From Nigrospora sphaerica (taxonomy: Eukaryota; Ascomycota; Sordariomycetes; Amphisphaeriales; Apiosporaceae), in the NCBI GenBank assembly GCA_018287875.1, contig JAGVVL010000017.1:1054001-1118000 (forward strand): a DNA stretch of 64,000 bases, read 5' to 3'. The notes beneath the pieces were generated by a model. That model saw only the letters and a list, made by a program, of their open reading frames with translations. It had not been told where the DNA came from and did not search any database. Each line of letters opens with the position of its first letter. Position 1 is the stretch's first letter. Positions 1 to 11,380 of this stretch are shown here, piece after piece. The position numbers and the translations under genes were made by a program.

Positions 1-1
1 A

Positions 2-202
2 GAATGGACGTTCGGGCAAGTCCTGGCCGTCTTCGTGCTGCTAGGAGTCGTGGTAGAGGTGATCAACATCCTACTGCCAAAGCTAGATGGCGACGTTGTA
101 GTTGGTTCGGCGCAGGACGAAGGTATGGTACTACAGGAACGGGCGGGAGGCGGTAGTCATCGTCTTTTAGGTGACGGGCCTTCAACAACCGATATAGCAT
201 GA
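2..202 (+). CDS. C-terminus of a fungal membrane protein (5' partial)
   Basis: The frame is open from the left edge (first full codon at base 2) to a TGA at 200-202, giving 66 residues of an incomplete protein. It starts with Trp-Thr-Phe-Gly-Gln and then a hydrophobic stretch (LAVFVLLGVVVEVINILL) that looks like a last membrane helix, followed by a polar cytosolic-like tail. A W-T-F/Y-G-Q motif just before a final helix is frequent at the C-termini of uncharacterised fungal multi-pass membrane proteins. Function is not recognisable from this fragment. The rest of the gene lies outside the window. Confidence 0.6.
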   Translation, partial: EWTFGQVLAVFVLLGVVVEVINILLPKLDGDVVVGSAQDEGMVLQERAGGGSHRLLGDGPSTTDIA

Positions 203-479
203 AGATAGGTGGCTTGACTGAGAGAATTCGTACTTTTCGCCGGGGTATCACATCACAACCATCAAAGGCCACGTGCTGCTGAGGCCTCTGGGGAGCAGAG
301 CAGGCATCACGCGGAACGTGCCAGCGTAGCCTCGAGGGACCGAGTCATCATAACTGGACCGACCTCCTAAGCCTTCTGGAACATGTCCGAATCAACTTGA
401 CGCTGCAGATTGGGGCCCCGACGTTAGCCATCCGGGTAAATTTTACGCCTGTGGGCAGGAAAAGACGGAAGTGGGTGAC

Positions 480-1892
480 TTACCAGCTTTCGGCCCTCCT
501 TCGCTGGCCGGCATGATACTTGTAAAGCTTCCCGGTATCTCCAAACCTTTCCAGCTCGGGATCGTCGAGAAGCGCTCGGAAATCTCGCAACATTGCCATC
601 TCGGCGTAATACCACCTGGCGTCGACAATGCCTGACCCCCACTTCTGTTCCCTGAATTCCTGGACGAAACGACGCAGCATTCGCACACAGTCGCTGCTGT
701 CGATTCCGAAGGCGTCGCGTACTACGCGGTAGTACCGGAGGTAGGCACCGTCGGGCTCGGTCGGGGGCATCTGCGGCGTCACGGGAACCCGTTCCCTGAA
801 TATCTCGCCGAGTCCTGCACGAAGAGCCTGGTAGAAGGCAAAGTGGGCGTCGCTGGCGTAGTCCACCTCGATGCCGGCCCGGGTTTCCTCCTTGAGAAGG
901 CCGAGCAGGCCGTAGAGCTTGTCGCGGGGATCCGTGCAGGCCAACTGGCCGAATGTGGCGAGTACGTGATGCAGGGGCTCGAGCATGCGCGATTGGTACA
1001 CGGCGGGACGGTAAGGAGGCCGCGCCAAGTTCTGAGTGATCTCCTCGAGCGTGCCAACGCTGGCTCCTTGGGCCAAAGCATCGAAGCTCGATTGCATGGT
1101 TTGGCAGAGGCGGTGGGTGATGATGGCCTCGGCCGGGCTGTATTGGCTCTCGACCCTGCCTCCCAGGGGCGACGATGGGGCCTCGGAATCGTACCAGGCC
1201 GGCACCGGAGTTGTAGCTTGCCGACTGGAGCTGAACATGGGCAGGGGAAACGTGAAGGGCCCGCACCAGACGACGACGTGCGATGCCAGTAGGATCTCTT
1301 GTGCCACCCACAGGCGACTCCAGTAAGGGTGGTAGCTGAGGTAGTGGAAAGCCTCCCACTGCTCGTCGGCCCAGGCGGCACAACCTTGACCTTTAGCCAG
1401 ACGCAATCGTTGCAGACCCGTCACCTGGCCCGGCGGCGGCGTCCCCAGCCAGGCCACGACCTCGTTGGCGTAGCGGAAGACGCGGGCCATCTCCCCGACT
1501 TGGCACTGTCTTTCCTCGTCGTCGAGCTGGTTGATGCAGATGGCGTCGACGAAGAACAAGCCGTACTTGTTCTTGGTGGCCGCCGTGGAGAGGAAGTCGG
1601 CCAGGTTGCGACGGATAAAGAAGGGCTGCTCGTCGACGACGATCTTCTGCACTTGGCCACGGCTGTGGGCATGGCCCCAGGTGTACGACAGGGCCCGGTA
1701 CCGTAGAGACTTGAGGTCGGCGAAGGGCACGACGATTAGCTCGTAGGTCCTCGGCCGGCCCTGGCGGCCCGGCACACAGCGGAGAAGCCGGACCTGGTGT
1801 GTCGGACGCATGGCAGGGTATGCGAACCCATGCTCGCGGTTAAGCGTCTTGTCGAGCCCGTCGTCCATTGGGGGGGCATATGGCAAGGCCAA
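480..1892 (-). CDS. HET-domain (heterokaryon incompatibility) protein
   Basis: Intronless frame of 470 residues. The HET domain blocks are clear: ALSYTWG at about residues 67-73, FVDAICINQ at 114-122 and VVAWLG at 145-150. HET domains occur in proteins that trigger allorecognition cell death when unlike fungal hyphae fuse, and this one may do so, but most family members are uncharacterised. The region after residue 150 is the usual divergent C-terminal part, with no recognisable NACHT, WD40 or ankyrin module. The start at 1892 precedes the domain by a plausible distance. A short additional 5' exon cannot be excluded. The gene is divergent from the DUF1304 gene at 3058. Confidence 0.85.
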   Translation of the reverse strand: MALPYAPPMDDGLDKTLNREHGFAYPAMRPTHQVRLLRCVPGRQGRPRTYELIVVPFADLKSLRYRALSYTWGHAHSRGQVQKIVVDEQPFFIRRNLADFLSTAATKNKYGLFFVDAICINQLDDEERQCQVGEMARVFRYANEVVAWLGTPPPGQVTGLQRLRLAKGQGCAAWADEQWEAFHYLSYHPYWSRLWVAQEILLASHVVVWCGPFTFPLPMFSSSRQATTPVPAWYDSEAPSSPLGGRVESQYSPAEAIITHRLCQTMQSSFDALAQGASVGTLEEITQNLARPPYRPAVYQSRMLEPLHHVLATFGQLACTDPRDKLYGLLGLLKEETRAGIEVDYASDAHFAFYQALRAGLGEIFRERVPVTPQMPPTEPDGAYLRYYRVVRDAFGIDSSDCVRMLRRFVQEFREQKWGSGIVDARWYYAEMAMLRDFRALLDDPELERFGDTGKLYKYHAGQRRRAESW

Positions 1893-3057
1893 GAATTAAC
1901 AGCAATACAGACCATCACGAGCCTGAGCCTTGGAGAGCCGCGGCGCTGGCTACCCTTTTTACGGACGGCGACTTTGGGGCAACCGAGCAGACGGACAGCC
2001 AATCTAGCCTGGCACAGCAACTGTGTGGCGATGGAGGGTCAGCAGGCAGACGAATAAGGCACCCCCACCAATCGCCTGCTGCCGACTTACAAGGGGGGTT
2101 GTGAGTCTCGACTCGCCTCGGCGATGCGGGAGCTCGGACGGGCGGGCCAATCGACCCCTACCATTACACGTCACAAGACCGAGTCGCATGGGATGCCTTT
2201 CTCGAGCGTCGAAGGTGGGCAGCGAGAGAATCAGCGGCTGCCCACATGCAGGCGGTTGGGCGCGGGGTGCGGGGCGCGGGCCTGGTGTCACCAGATTGTC
2301 GGGTGCTCCCCAGAGCTTCTACAGTAGGTTGGCAGCCAAAGGGTCCGTAGCCCGGCCCGATCCGATCACAGGGTCTCGACATCGACCGGCCCAGTATGCC
2401 TTCGTCGCGCGGGCTGGGCTTTCGGTCAGGTGCTCGTCCGGAAATGTGCGCGGGGCCGCGCGGGGTATAGCGCGAGACGACAGGGATGGGGGCGCTATGT
2501 ACATACCAACTAGTATGCAACTTGAGTGCCCACTGCTCATGTTCGTCGCCCCTGCTCGGCACTCCTACATACGTACGGAGTAGTTGTATGTGCAAGCCGG
2601 TCGAGATGTATGCATCGTGGGCGGTCGCGCTGTTCTATCCGGGACCGCCAACCTCGGCCCCTCCCCTCGGCGGTCACGGCGAATGCCGCTTGGGCCCCCA
2701 AATCGACCAGGTACGCGAGTCAAGGACGAGCCAAGCATCGTATCAGACTTTGGCCCTCGACGTGACGGCTGAAGAAGATAAAAACGGGGTGGGCCTCGGC
2801 GCGCGCGCGCCGACGCGATGTGACTTTTGCGGTTGGTGATAAATATCTCGATACTGTAGTCGCCCTTGCTAGAACTTCAATCGCACCTCCAATTCCCGTC
2901 AGTTGCTTCAGCGGGTGAGCGTCCCCCACCCACCAAACCCTCCACTCTTGCCCCCGGCGCCGACGTCCGTCTCGATTCGCACGCCAAAGGCCGCCTTGCC
3001 TCGTCACAGTTTCCGTCGAGATACCCCGGACTCGACTCTCCCCCACTCGCGCCCGCC
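1893..3057. other. Divergent intergenic region between the HET and DUF1304 genes
   Basis: About 1.2 kb with no convincing coding sequence; the small open frames lack codon bias and family similarity. It presumably holds the divergent promoters. A (CG)n-like stretch lies near 2799-2810. The copy of TACGGAGTA at 2574-2582 is a short motif that recurs a few times in the window. Confidence 0.5.
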
Positions 3058-3423
3058 ATGCCCGCCTTCTCCGTGGCCGCCAGCGGCTCTATGGCCGTCC
3101 TCCACAGCTATATTATGGCGCTCGAGATGTTCCTGTGGACGACGCCGCGCGGACACAAGGCCTTCGGGCTCGCGCCGGCCTTTGCCGAGCAGACCAAGAC
3201 GCTGGCCAAGAACCAGGGCCTGTACAACGGCTTCCTCGTCGCCGGCCTGGCGTGGGGCCTCGCCCACCCCGTCCCCGCCGTGGGCCGCCAGATCCAGCTC
3301 TTCTTCAACAGCTGCATCGCCGTCGCCGGCGTCTACGGCGGCCTGACGGCCAACAAGAAGATCTTGTTCGTCCAAGGCCTCCCCGGCCTCGTCTCGGTGG
3401 GCGTGCTGCTGCTGGGCCTGTGA
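3058..3423 (+). CDS. DUF1304 family small integral membrane protein
   Basis: 121 residues, no intron, ending at TGA 3421-3423. The N-terminal segment carries the family hallmark (His-Ser-Tyr-Ile-Met-Ala-Leu-Glu-Met-Phe-Leu-Trp) in the first of four hydrophobic helices. Later blocks also fit: N-Q-G-L-Y-N-G-F-L, then two hydrophobic segments separated by a short loop. The length matches DUF1304 proteins (about 110-130 residues), which occur in bacteria and fungi and have no established function. The ATG at 3058 was chosen because the signature begins 14 residues later; an in-frame upstream ATG at 2866 would add unrelated low-complexity sequence. Confidence 0.85.
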   Translation: MPAFSVAASGSMAVLHSYIMALEMFLWTTPRGHKAFGLAPAFAEQTKTLAKNQGLYNGFLVAGLAWGLAHPVPAVGRQIQLFFNSCIAVAGVYGGLTANKKILFVQGLPGLVSVGVLLLGL

Positions 3424-4037
3424 GCGAGTCGCCTTGTCCCGTTAGGCATTGGGCAGGCGTTTATGGGAAGGATGACTACGGCTGTAGCCAGCGGGAGCCA
3501 GGGATTGGAGGAACGGAGCGGGCGATATTGGGGACTCCGTACTCCGGTTCGGTTGGGCTGGGTTTAGCCACTTCAGCCCGCCGAGACGAGTCCTCGTGTA
3601 GCTTTGTCACCACAGGAGGGTGGTCTTCTACCGTGCTGGTATAATCAGCTTATATAAGTTTTCTCCATACGAGGTAGCTACTGGGTGACTTAACTTGATG
3701 TTCGGGTTTTGGTCGCTGGCTGCACAATAGGTGCTCGGGTAGCGGAACCATCTTCTCGGTGGTTTTGGATCCCGTGCCTGCCTCAATTGTTAGTTATAGT
3801 CACGCAGGCAAAGTTGTGTTTCGGAAAGAAGACTCGAATAGGTCCCCTATCGCCTTGAAGATCCCAATTACAAATTCCGGTCCTGTGATAATTACTATTT
3901 GTGGTACTATATTGCAGGTCCTTCCTAGTGAGGTTTTCCCAAATCGATTGGTCATTGGGGTAGCTTTCCCCCCGCTTTGTGATCAAGCTCTAGATTATTA
4001 TGTCACATAAATGCGATGTCTACTACCAACAAGCACC
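3424..4037. other. Intergenic, no gene seen
   Basis: No supported coding sequence. The base composition becomes noticeably more AT-rich towards 3640-4030 than in the flanking genes, which is common around tRNA genes and 3' flanks. Confidence 0.4.
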
Positions 4038-4169
4038 GCCGTGCTGACGCAATGGTTAGCGTGTCAGACTTTTAATCTGAAAGCTATGGGGTGAGTTATC
4101 TTCGTCGCCCGACAAAAGGATTCGCGCATGTACTAACGTGTGCTCAAAGTTCGAATCCCATGCATGGCG
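4038..4169 (+). tRNA. tRNA-Lys(UUU) interrupted in the T-stem by a 59-nt spliceosomal-looking insert
   Basis: Bases 4038-4090 plus 4150-4169 form a complete 73-nt tRNA. The acceptor 4038-4044 (GCCGTGC) pairs with 4162-4168 (GCATGGC, one G-U). The D-stem is ACGC/GCGT. The anticodon stem TCAGA/TCTGA encloses the loop CTTTTAA with anticodon TTT at 4071-4073. The variable loop is AAGCT, and the T-stem is ATGGG/CCCAT around TTCGAAT. The discriminator is G4169. An A box (TGACGCAATGG, 4045-4055), a near-intact B box (AGTTCGAATCC, 4148-4158) and a T10 terminator indicate Pol III transcription. The T-stem forms only if 4091-4149 is removed. There is no canonical 37/38 intron. The tRNA identity is seen directly; function in vivo is inferred. 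Confidence 0.9.
4091..4149 (+). other. Putative intron inside tRNA-Lys(UUU), spliceosomal type
   Basis: 59 nt lying between T-stem bases 4090 and 4150. It begins GTGAGT, a strong fungal 5' splice site also used in the DAHP synthase, MYND and LRR genes here. It contains an exact TACTAAC branch box at 4131-4137 and ends with AG at 4148-4149, 13 nt after the branch A. Its length is typical of nuclear mRNA introns of this genome. The 3' end reads AAG, whereas every other 3' splice site assigned in the window is CAG or TAG. The junction can shift by one base without changing the product. There is no internal TTTT that would stop Pol III. Confidence 0.75.
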
Positions 4170-4176
4170 TATTACG

Positions 4177-4186
4177 TTTTTTTTTT
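4177..4186 (+). terminator. Pol III oligo-T terminator of tRNA-Lys
   Basis: Ten consecutive T residues start 7 nt after the discriminator base. This is a standard strong RNA polymerase III stop. Confidence 0.85.
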
Positions 4187-6743
4187 GTAGTTTTTCCTGC
4201 CGTTTCTTTTATATCTCTTTTTGACATCGTCTGGCCACCATGTCAGTCACTCAGCGCCTGCTTTAGTAAGCAAGCTGCCTGGCCTCTACGCCTCTATTCG
4301 CTGCTGCACAGTGCAAACTCAGCTGTCCCCATGATACTACCCTTGAGATTATTGCCGATTTCTTCATTCGTCGCGTCCTTGTGAGCCCATCAGCCGCCTC
4401 GATAGCACCCATTATTCAGGGCGCTCGCATCTTACTGCTTCTCGGCGCTATACCTTCTAGCCACGCCGATCGTTCAATCTGCTGTTCGAGACTCGCCCTA
4501 TATATATGGCTCTGGTTGGAAACAATGGGAAAAGGCTCACGTGTATGATAGCCCACGGGGCCGGGGTGTAGGAAAGGTCGAACTTAGCGTTGAAACTGCC
4601 ATCACCGCCCGCCCACGATCGTTTCTGTAGTTTTGTGCCGGGTACCCCCGACGGCGTAATGGTGTTTCCGAATACGACCACGCTGGCTCTGTGCGCCACC
4701 AATTAGATCTCTTGGAATTCCAAGACCAATTGGTCCCCCGCTTGTCGCTATGTACGGAGGGATGGCGAGGAGCTGTCAATTTCAGGGAAGATGAGGCAGT
4801 TCCGAGCACCCGCTGTTTGAGGTAAAGTTTGTTGGTACGGGTACAGCAGCTGCGGACCAAGCCAGCGGAAGAGCCCAGCGTTGCTCCCGGTTGCTCGAGC
4901 CTGGTGAAGGGTGGAAGTAGAGGATCACAAGCAGGGTGAGCTGGGCGGCCACATCCATATCCAAGTGCTCCTAGTAAACCACTTGGGCGCTGGGAATGGT
5001 GGCGGTCAGGGAAACATCAAAGACAAGCCCTCTCAAAGTTGTCTTGCCAATACCATCGCTCACGAACGAGGCATAGAAGTCCAGGGGGTAACCTGGTGTC
5101 TCGCAACCCCTATCTACCGCAGATCCAGCGTGCTGGGCGCCGAAGCGGCGAAAGAAGCTAGTGGAGGCAAGGCGTAGAAAAGCGAATGCAAACAGGTATT
5201 CACGCGCCCTCATCGGCCGGTCTGTAAGGGTGAAACCCACGGTGAAGCAAGCCAACTAACGTACTTGCGTCAGGCCCAGAATAAGTAGAAAGCTAGGATT
5301 GGGCGACGGAGCGGAGATGGCCCCGGCCTGCCATGATATGATGAGTGGCGGTCGAAGAGCCGGAGCGGGCGTATAGCGCTCCGTCTGGGATACATTGACC
5401 ACCTGCATATCCCGGCTAGTTCACCCACCTGCAGGATCGAAGTATGCTTGCTAAACGACGGGAACAAGATCACGTCCCCACACGGCACTGCCGCCCCTCA
5501 ACGGCGGGCAGACGGGTCCGGGGAAGATGGCGAGGTGGCCCAGCGCCGAGACCCTTCGGCACACGGTACGGGAAGACGGATCCTGCACAATAGTCGCGCC
5601 GCAACCCCCTGTTTGGGCGAGAAGCGCGAGGCGCGGGCGAATAGGCAGGTGAGAGGATAAAGACATTGCCGGGTGGAACCGCGGGGCGACCCTGAAGCCG
5701 GTGGGTTCAGCAGGTGGGAAAAACACATAAGATGGTGTCGTCCCCAGGCTATTCGCCTTCTTGGCCGTGCGTGTGTCCCGTCCCTCTCCTTGGGACCCTG
5801 CGTCGCCTGGGCGCGATGCTCAATCAAGCAGGTGACGGGCTTGACGAGCAACGGGGGTTCAAGCCGGATTGCAACCCTCTTTGGAAGCCCCTCCCCAGCT
5901 CCATGGGCCGTCACTATAATCGGACTCATCCGAATAGGTACACACCCGCACTAGGTGCTAACACGCTAGCTTTGATGCTCACCAGCTCTGCCAGCTGAGA
6001 GAAGAGACGCTGTTGGCAGCCGTCGAACACAGCCAAGCAAGGGAGCAACAGGGCCGAAGGGCGTCCCTGTCCGGTGCCGGTGCCGAGTGGGCGGTGGCGC
6101 ACGGCAGCAAACAAGACAAGTTCGGTACGAACAACCCCAGCCTGTCCGATGAGCGGCAGATTGTGACGTGGAATGGGAACGGGTCCATTGGCGCCGCAAA
6201 CGTGGAACGATTACCCCCCCACTAAAAACTTTCTTAATCGCCTCTGCCCCTCCATCCGTGCCCTGTCAACAGCGCGCGTGTTGGCGGGATCCGGGCTGGG
6301 TGTACCAACAGGGTGTACGGGATGGGAGCGGAACGGCTGAACACGTGTGGCACAATGCGACTGTCCTTCGCCAGGCGGACGGGCGGAGACAGGGACCGCA
6401 GGAGCACAGGAACGAGACGAGCCCTGGGTCGTGAGCACACGGCAGCACCATTTCACCAGGGAGGACGGGACGAGAGGACGTACCTACTGAGTACAGGACG
6501 ATTGCAGATCGAACAGACCATCTCGAACCTTTCCCCCCACAATAGCCCCGAAACACCCACGACTCGCTTGCTCTAGCTGCAGTCAGCCAGCCAGCTAGCC
6601 GCAATTTGAAGAGCATCCAGGAAAAAGAATATTTTGCATCGTCACTCACCAACTTGCAGCCTCAACCCACCCCCTTCCGCACACCCCAGCACGAGGTCCC
6701 GCCCCCCCCGTCCGGGCCACAAGTCCCGTGCGATACCGTCGAC
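4187..6743. other. Long intergenic region without recognised genes
   Basis: About 2.6 kb. Short frames exist on both strands, but none has codon bias, a domain or convincing splice structure. The minus-strand frames around 4782-5255 contain short hydrophobic stretches and could be remnants of a membrane-protein gene, but I cannot support this. The 3' part approaches the DAHP synthase promoter. Confidence 0.4.
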
Positions 6744-6750
6744 TGAGTCA
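6744..6750. promoter_or_regulatory. Candidate CPC1/GCN4 site (TGAGTCA)
   Basis: A perfect palindromic TGAGTCA lies about 370 nt before the DAHP synthase ATG. TGA(C/G)TCA is the binding site of the bZIP activator CPC1 (Gcn4) of general amino-acid control, which is known to act on aromatic amino-acid genes in fungi. Assignment rests on motif and position only. Confidence 0.55.
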
Positions 6751-7120
6751 CCCAGTTACCCCCCCTTGAATTGGGTACCTACATATCTACCTCGTACTGT
6801 TACCACACCCACCTCCCCCCGCCGACTTTCTCGATTTCTTACTGATCGACTAAGAAACTATTGGCATACTTGCGACTACATACCTCTCCGCCTGCTTGTC
6901 TCTACAAGGGTCACTGCATACAATACAGGTTCTGGACACTGTACTTCGATTTGAGCCTCTCTCGTCTCGAGCATCACGAGCTCCCGTCGCCCCCTCCTTC
7001 TCTCCCTGCGCCCGACCGCCACTTGCCTCGACCCCGGGAGCAGATTTTGGTTCTTGACCTGCCTGAAGCCGAAGCAAACAGCACACCATCCCTGGCCTCC
7101 CCGCCCACAGCTTGCCCGCC

Positions 7121-8521
<1,401 letters not shown>

Positions 8522-8968
8522 GCCAACCCAGGCATCTAGTCTGCTGGCTGTTACGGCCGCGCGGAGTTCCGGGAGGGGCCGTCTCGCACCGGCTTTCCGC
8601 AGGCTGACCTCTGTTTCCGGAGGCGACTTGCAGGGAAGCATATACCCAGGAGAGCCTGGGAGGGTTGTAATACCACAAATTTATGAGCTGTTACGATCGG
8701 GATTAGGACGGTAAAATAAAAAATAGGGCGCCGGTATGGCTTTGAAGCGCTTGATCTGAATATGAGAACTCCGATGAGCACAGCTGGGACAGCACGGTGG
8801 CGTGAGCCTGCGCCAAAGCACAAGACAGCGGAACCGGGCAGAGCACATCAGTTGCTGTATGGTAAGGGTATAATTTCAGGGAGGGGAATCCCGCAGCGCC
8901 AGGAATATGTAAACATGCAACCGGAGGGCGCTGCTTGCGCCGTAACTTCTGCGCCGGGGGCGCTTGTG
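8522..8968. other. Convergent 3' flanks, no gene seen
   Basis: Short convergent intergenic space between the DAHP synthase stop and the stop of the minus-strand membrane protein. It contains an A-rich stretch near 8712-8725 that may mark the 3' end region of the DAHP synthase transcript. Confidence 0.4.
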
Positions 8969-9706
8969 TCACCGGACGTCGACAGGGGCATAGTTGCCCC
9001 TGTTCTCCGTGTTGGAGCCGACGCCGGAGCGGGCGTTGCGAGAGCCGGGCAAGCCGCCCATGCCGCCGCCGCCGCCGCCGCCCGTTAATTTCCGGCTTTC
9101 GCGCATTTCCACGAAGCGTTTCAAGGCGGCCCAGGCCAGCAGGCCGATGGTGCCAACCATGAAGCCCCAGACAATGATCATGTCTTTGCGGCTGTCACGC
9201 TGGAAGCACATGGTGACGACATCCTTCTCCTTGGCGTCCTTGCAGATGGGCAAGTTGTAGGCGAGGCAGAAGGCGCGGGTGCACTGGGTGCACGAGGCCG
9301 AGGCAGCGCGTTTGGCATGGGCGGGCTCGACGTCGGTAAAGGGATTCAGGGAGCGCAGGAAGAGGTTCTGCTGGTGCGACGGCGCCGTTTCGGAACCGGG
9401 CTTCGGGCCCAAGGGGACGATGGTGCTGTTGGTGAAGCAGGTGCATTTGCAGAAGGTCGGGACGGCTGGACGAGGGGTGGGCGCGTGTCAGCGAGCGGGT
9501 CGGTACGCACAGAGGGACGGCGAGGCACCCGGGCGGAGGGAATAGCGGGCAGGCTGGCAGCGGGGAGGCAGGTAGGTCATCGTGATGGACGCCGTCGCGC
9601 CAGCTTGGCACATGCTCGACGATGGAGCGCGAGGGAGGTGCTTACATTCTGCGATGGCCTGGGAGACCAGGGCCCCCCAGAGGAGCAGGACAATTGTGAG
9701 GCGCAT
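8969..9706 (-). CDS. Small secreted/type I membrane protein with paired cysteines
   Basis: Joined from 9706-9646 and 9465-8969 (185 residues). The first exon encodes a clear signal peptide (MRLTIVLLLWGALVSQAIA). A 180-nt intron (GTAAGC...CCAG) follows. The lumenal part has clustered cysteines (FCKCTCF, CTQCTRAFC, then LPIC and MCF), suggesting a disulfide-bonded domain of about 100 residues. One transmembrane helix (DMIIVWGFMVGTIGLLAWAAL) and a short basic, glycine-rich tail with a Gly-7 run encoded by a GCC/GGC repeat complete it. It resembles a conserved but uncharacterised fungal family; I know no function. It is divergent from mL50 with about 500 bp between the starts. Confidence 0.75.
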
Positions 9707-10200
9707 CGTGGTGGGGAGGGCAAGGCACCGGACGATGTGTATCCAGGCGTCAAAGTCAACGAGGCAACAAATGCAGGGACGGGGTCTGGGTCGAGTGGGC
9801 GGCTACATCTGTGATACGGACAAGATCAATTGGCCGCCGCAATCGCTGAGCTCGAGACGTACGTGTGTGGGTTTCCATTAGAGGCACCAGCCACATTTGC
9901 ATGAACGGCCTCGATGGGGAATTGCATTGGTACAACTGGCCGAGGTGGCTCGACCAGCCGACCAGTTACAGCCAAAAGACGCGCCTACCGGATCGGCCAG
10001 CCCACCAGCCCACCCGTCGTCTAGCGGCACCGAATCCCGGCAGAAAAAGTTCCCCCATTTCCGTGCAGTCAAGTCAGTCCCGTCAGGTCCAGTCTCGCCA
10101 GCCCGCGTCCCACGTTCTACGAGCCGACGACGGGAGCTGCATCCAACCATCCACGCGACTGCCACCCCTCCCTCCCTTCCGGCGCATCCCATCCAGGAAA
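9707..10200. promoter_or_regulatory. Shared divergent promoter of the small membrane protein and mL50
   Basis: A 494-bp space separates the two opposed start codons and contains no supported gene, so both promoters must lie here or overlap the leaders. No specific factor site can be assigned with confidence. Confidence 0.5.
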
Positions 10201-11380
10201 ATGCGGCGGATAGCGCGTCTCAGTCACGCCTCGGGCATGCGGCTGGCCTCGCCCGGCCGCCCCAGGGCCCCGTTCCCCTCCCCATGCGCCGCCGCCGCGT
10301 CGCCCGCCCGCTCGACCGGCGCCCTCCGATGCTACTCTTCGAAACAGCCGTCGGACCCCCTGCCCGCTTCCCTGGCCGACCAGCCCGCAGACGTCGCGCG
10401 CACCGAGGAGATTCCCCTGGAGCTCAGTGCGGAGCAGCCTCGCCAGCCCTCCCAATACGTACCGCCTCCGGCCCGGTCAGAGGCCGAGCGTGCCGACCTC
10501 GTCTCCGACCCCGAATACCTCCCGGCCAATTCGGCCGAGGGCCTGGAGTCGGTAGGCGATCTGGGACGCTGGTGGGAGAGCCGGGACCACTGGCCGCGCG
10601 AGTGCGACTTTGTGGGCTTCAAGGCCAAGAAGAAGGTCGAGCACCCCGTTCTTCTTGAGGTCGCCGTGCGGAGGGCCGTGACCGAGGCTTTGGCCCTGAA
10701 GCAGCAGAACATGGAATCCCACCTGGCGGGCTTCTGGTCGCTGGAGGACCAGGCCCAGTACGAGGGCGTGCTGGGCCTGCAGGTCCAAGTGGACGAGGCC
10801 GGGCATGCCAAAGTCCGGGGGACGGACGCCAAGTCCCCGGCCCATGTGGTGGCGGTAGAGGAAAAGGGGAACGCCGCGTCGAGGTACACGGCCGAGCCCG
10901 CATTCGTCCTGCCCTCGGTGGCCGAGGCGCTCGCCTGGAAGGAGACGGCCGACGCCAGCTGGAAAAAGGTCTCACTTCAGGACCCGCGGCTCAAGTTTGC
11001 GGTAAGCAACCCGGTTGCGCGTCCGCCGGGGCACGTCTACTCACTGTTTCCAGGTCACCAAGCGTATACTGCAGCTGACGGGGCAGCGCATCCCTGACTA
11101 CAAGCTGGCCGACATCACCGATGCCGGCGCTCTTCTCGCTACCCTGGTCCGGGCCCCGAAGCCCGCCACTTTCTCCCAAGAGATCCAGACCAAGAAGCAG
11201 AGTCTCGTTAACCTGCCCAACGTTTCGTTCGCCCCGAAGCGCGTGACGCGGGGCGACAAGGACAAGGCGCTGGGACGTTACAAGCTGATTGAGGAGGAAT
11301 TCGCGAAGCGGGATCTCCAGGGCGGTCCTTTGTCGGTGCACAAGAGCAAGGAGAAACTGTGGTTCAAGGGAGGCGCGTAA
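10201..11380 (+). CDS. Mitochondrial large ribosomal subunit protein mL50 (MRPL13/L50 family)
   Basis: Joined from 10201-11001 and 11054-11380 (375 residues), with a 52-nt intron (GTAAGC...CCAG). The first ~45 residues are rich in Arg, Ser and Ala with few acids, a typical mitochondrial targeting sequence. The C-terminal region around the intron (L-K-F-A-V-T-K-R-I-L-Q-L-T-G, then R-I-P-D-Y-K-L) matches the Ribosomal_L50 domain, a mitochondria-specific ribosomal protein. The middle W-W-E-S-R-D-H-W-P and VGF-KAKKKVEHP blocks resemble fungal orthologues as I remember them. The role is structural in the mitoribosome. The start at 10201 gives the presequence; an in-frame upstream ATG at 9865 is unlikely because it adds leader-like sequence. 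Confidence 0.85.

Noticed and set aside
2574..2582. TACGGAGTA motif, with related copies at about 3534-3542, 35860-35869 and 60851-60859
   Set aside because: Only about four copies of an 8-bp core in 64 kb, close to what chance would give (about two), so no element is claimed.
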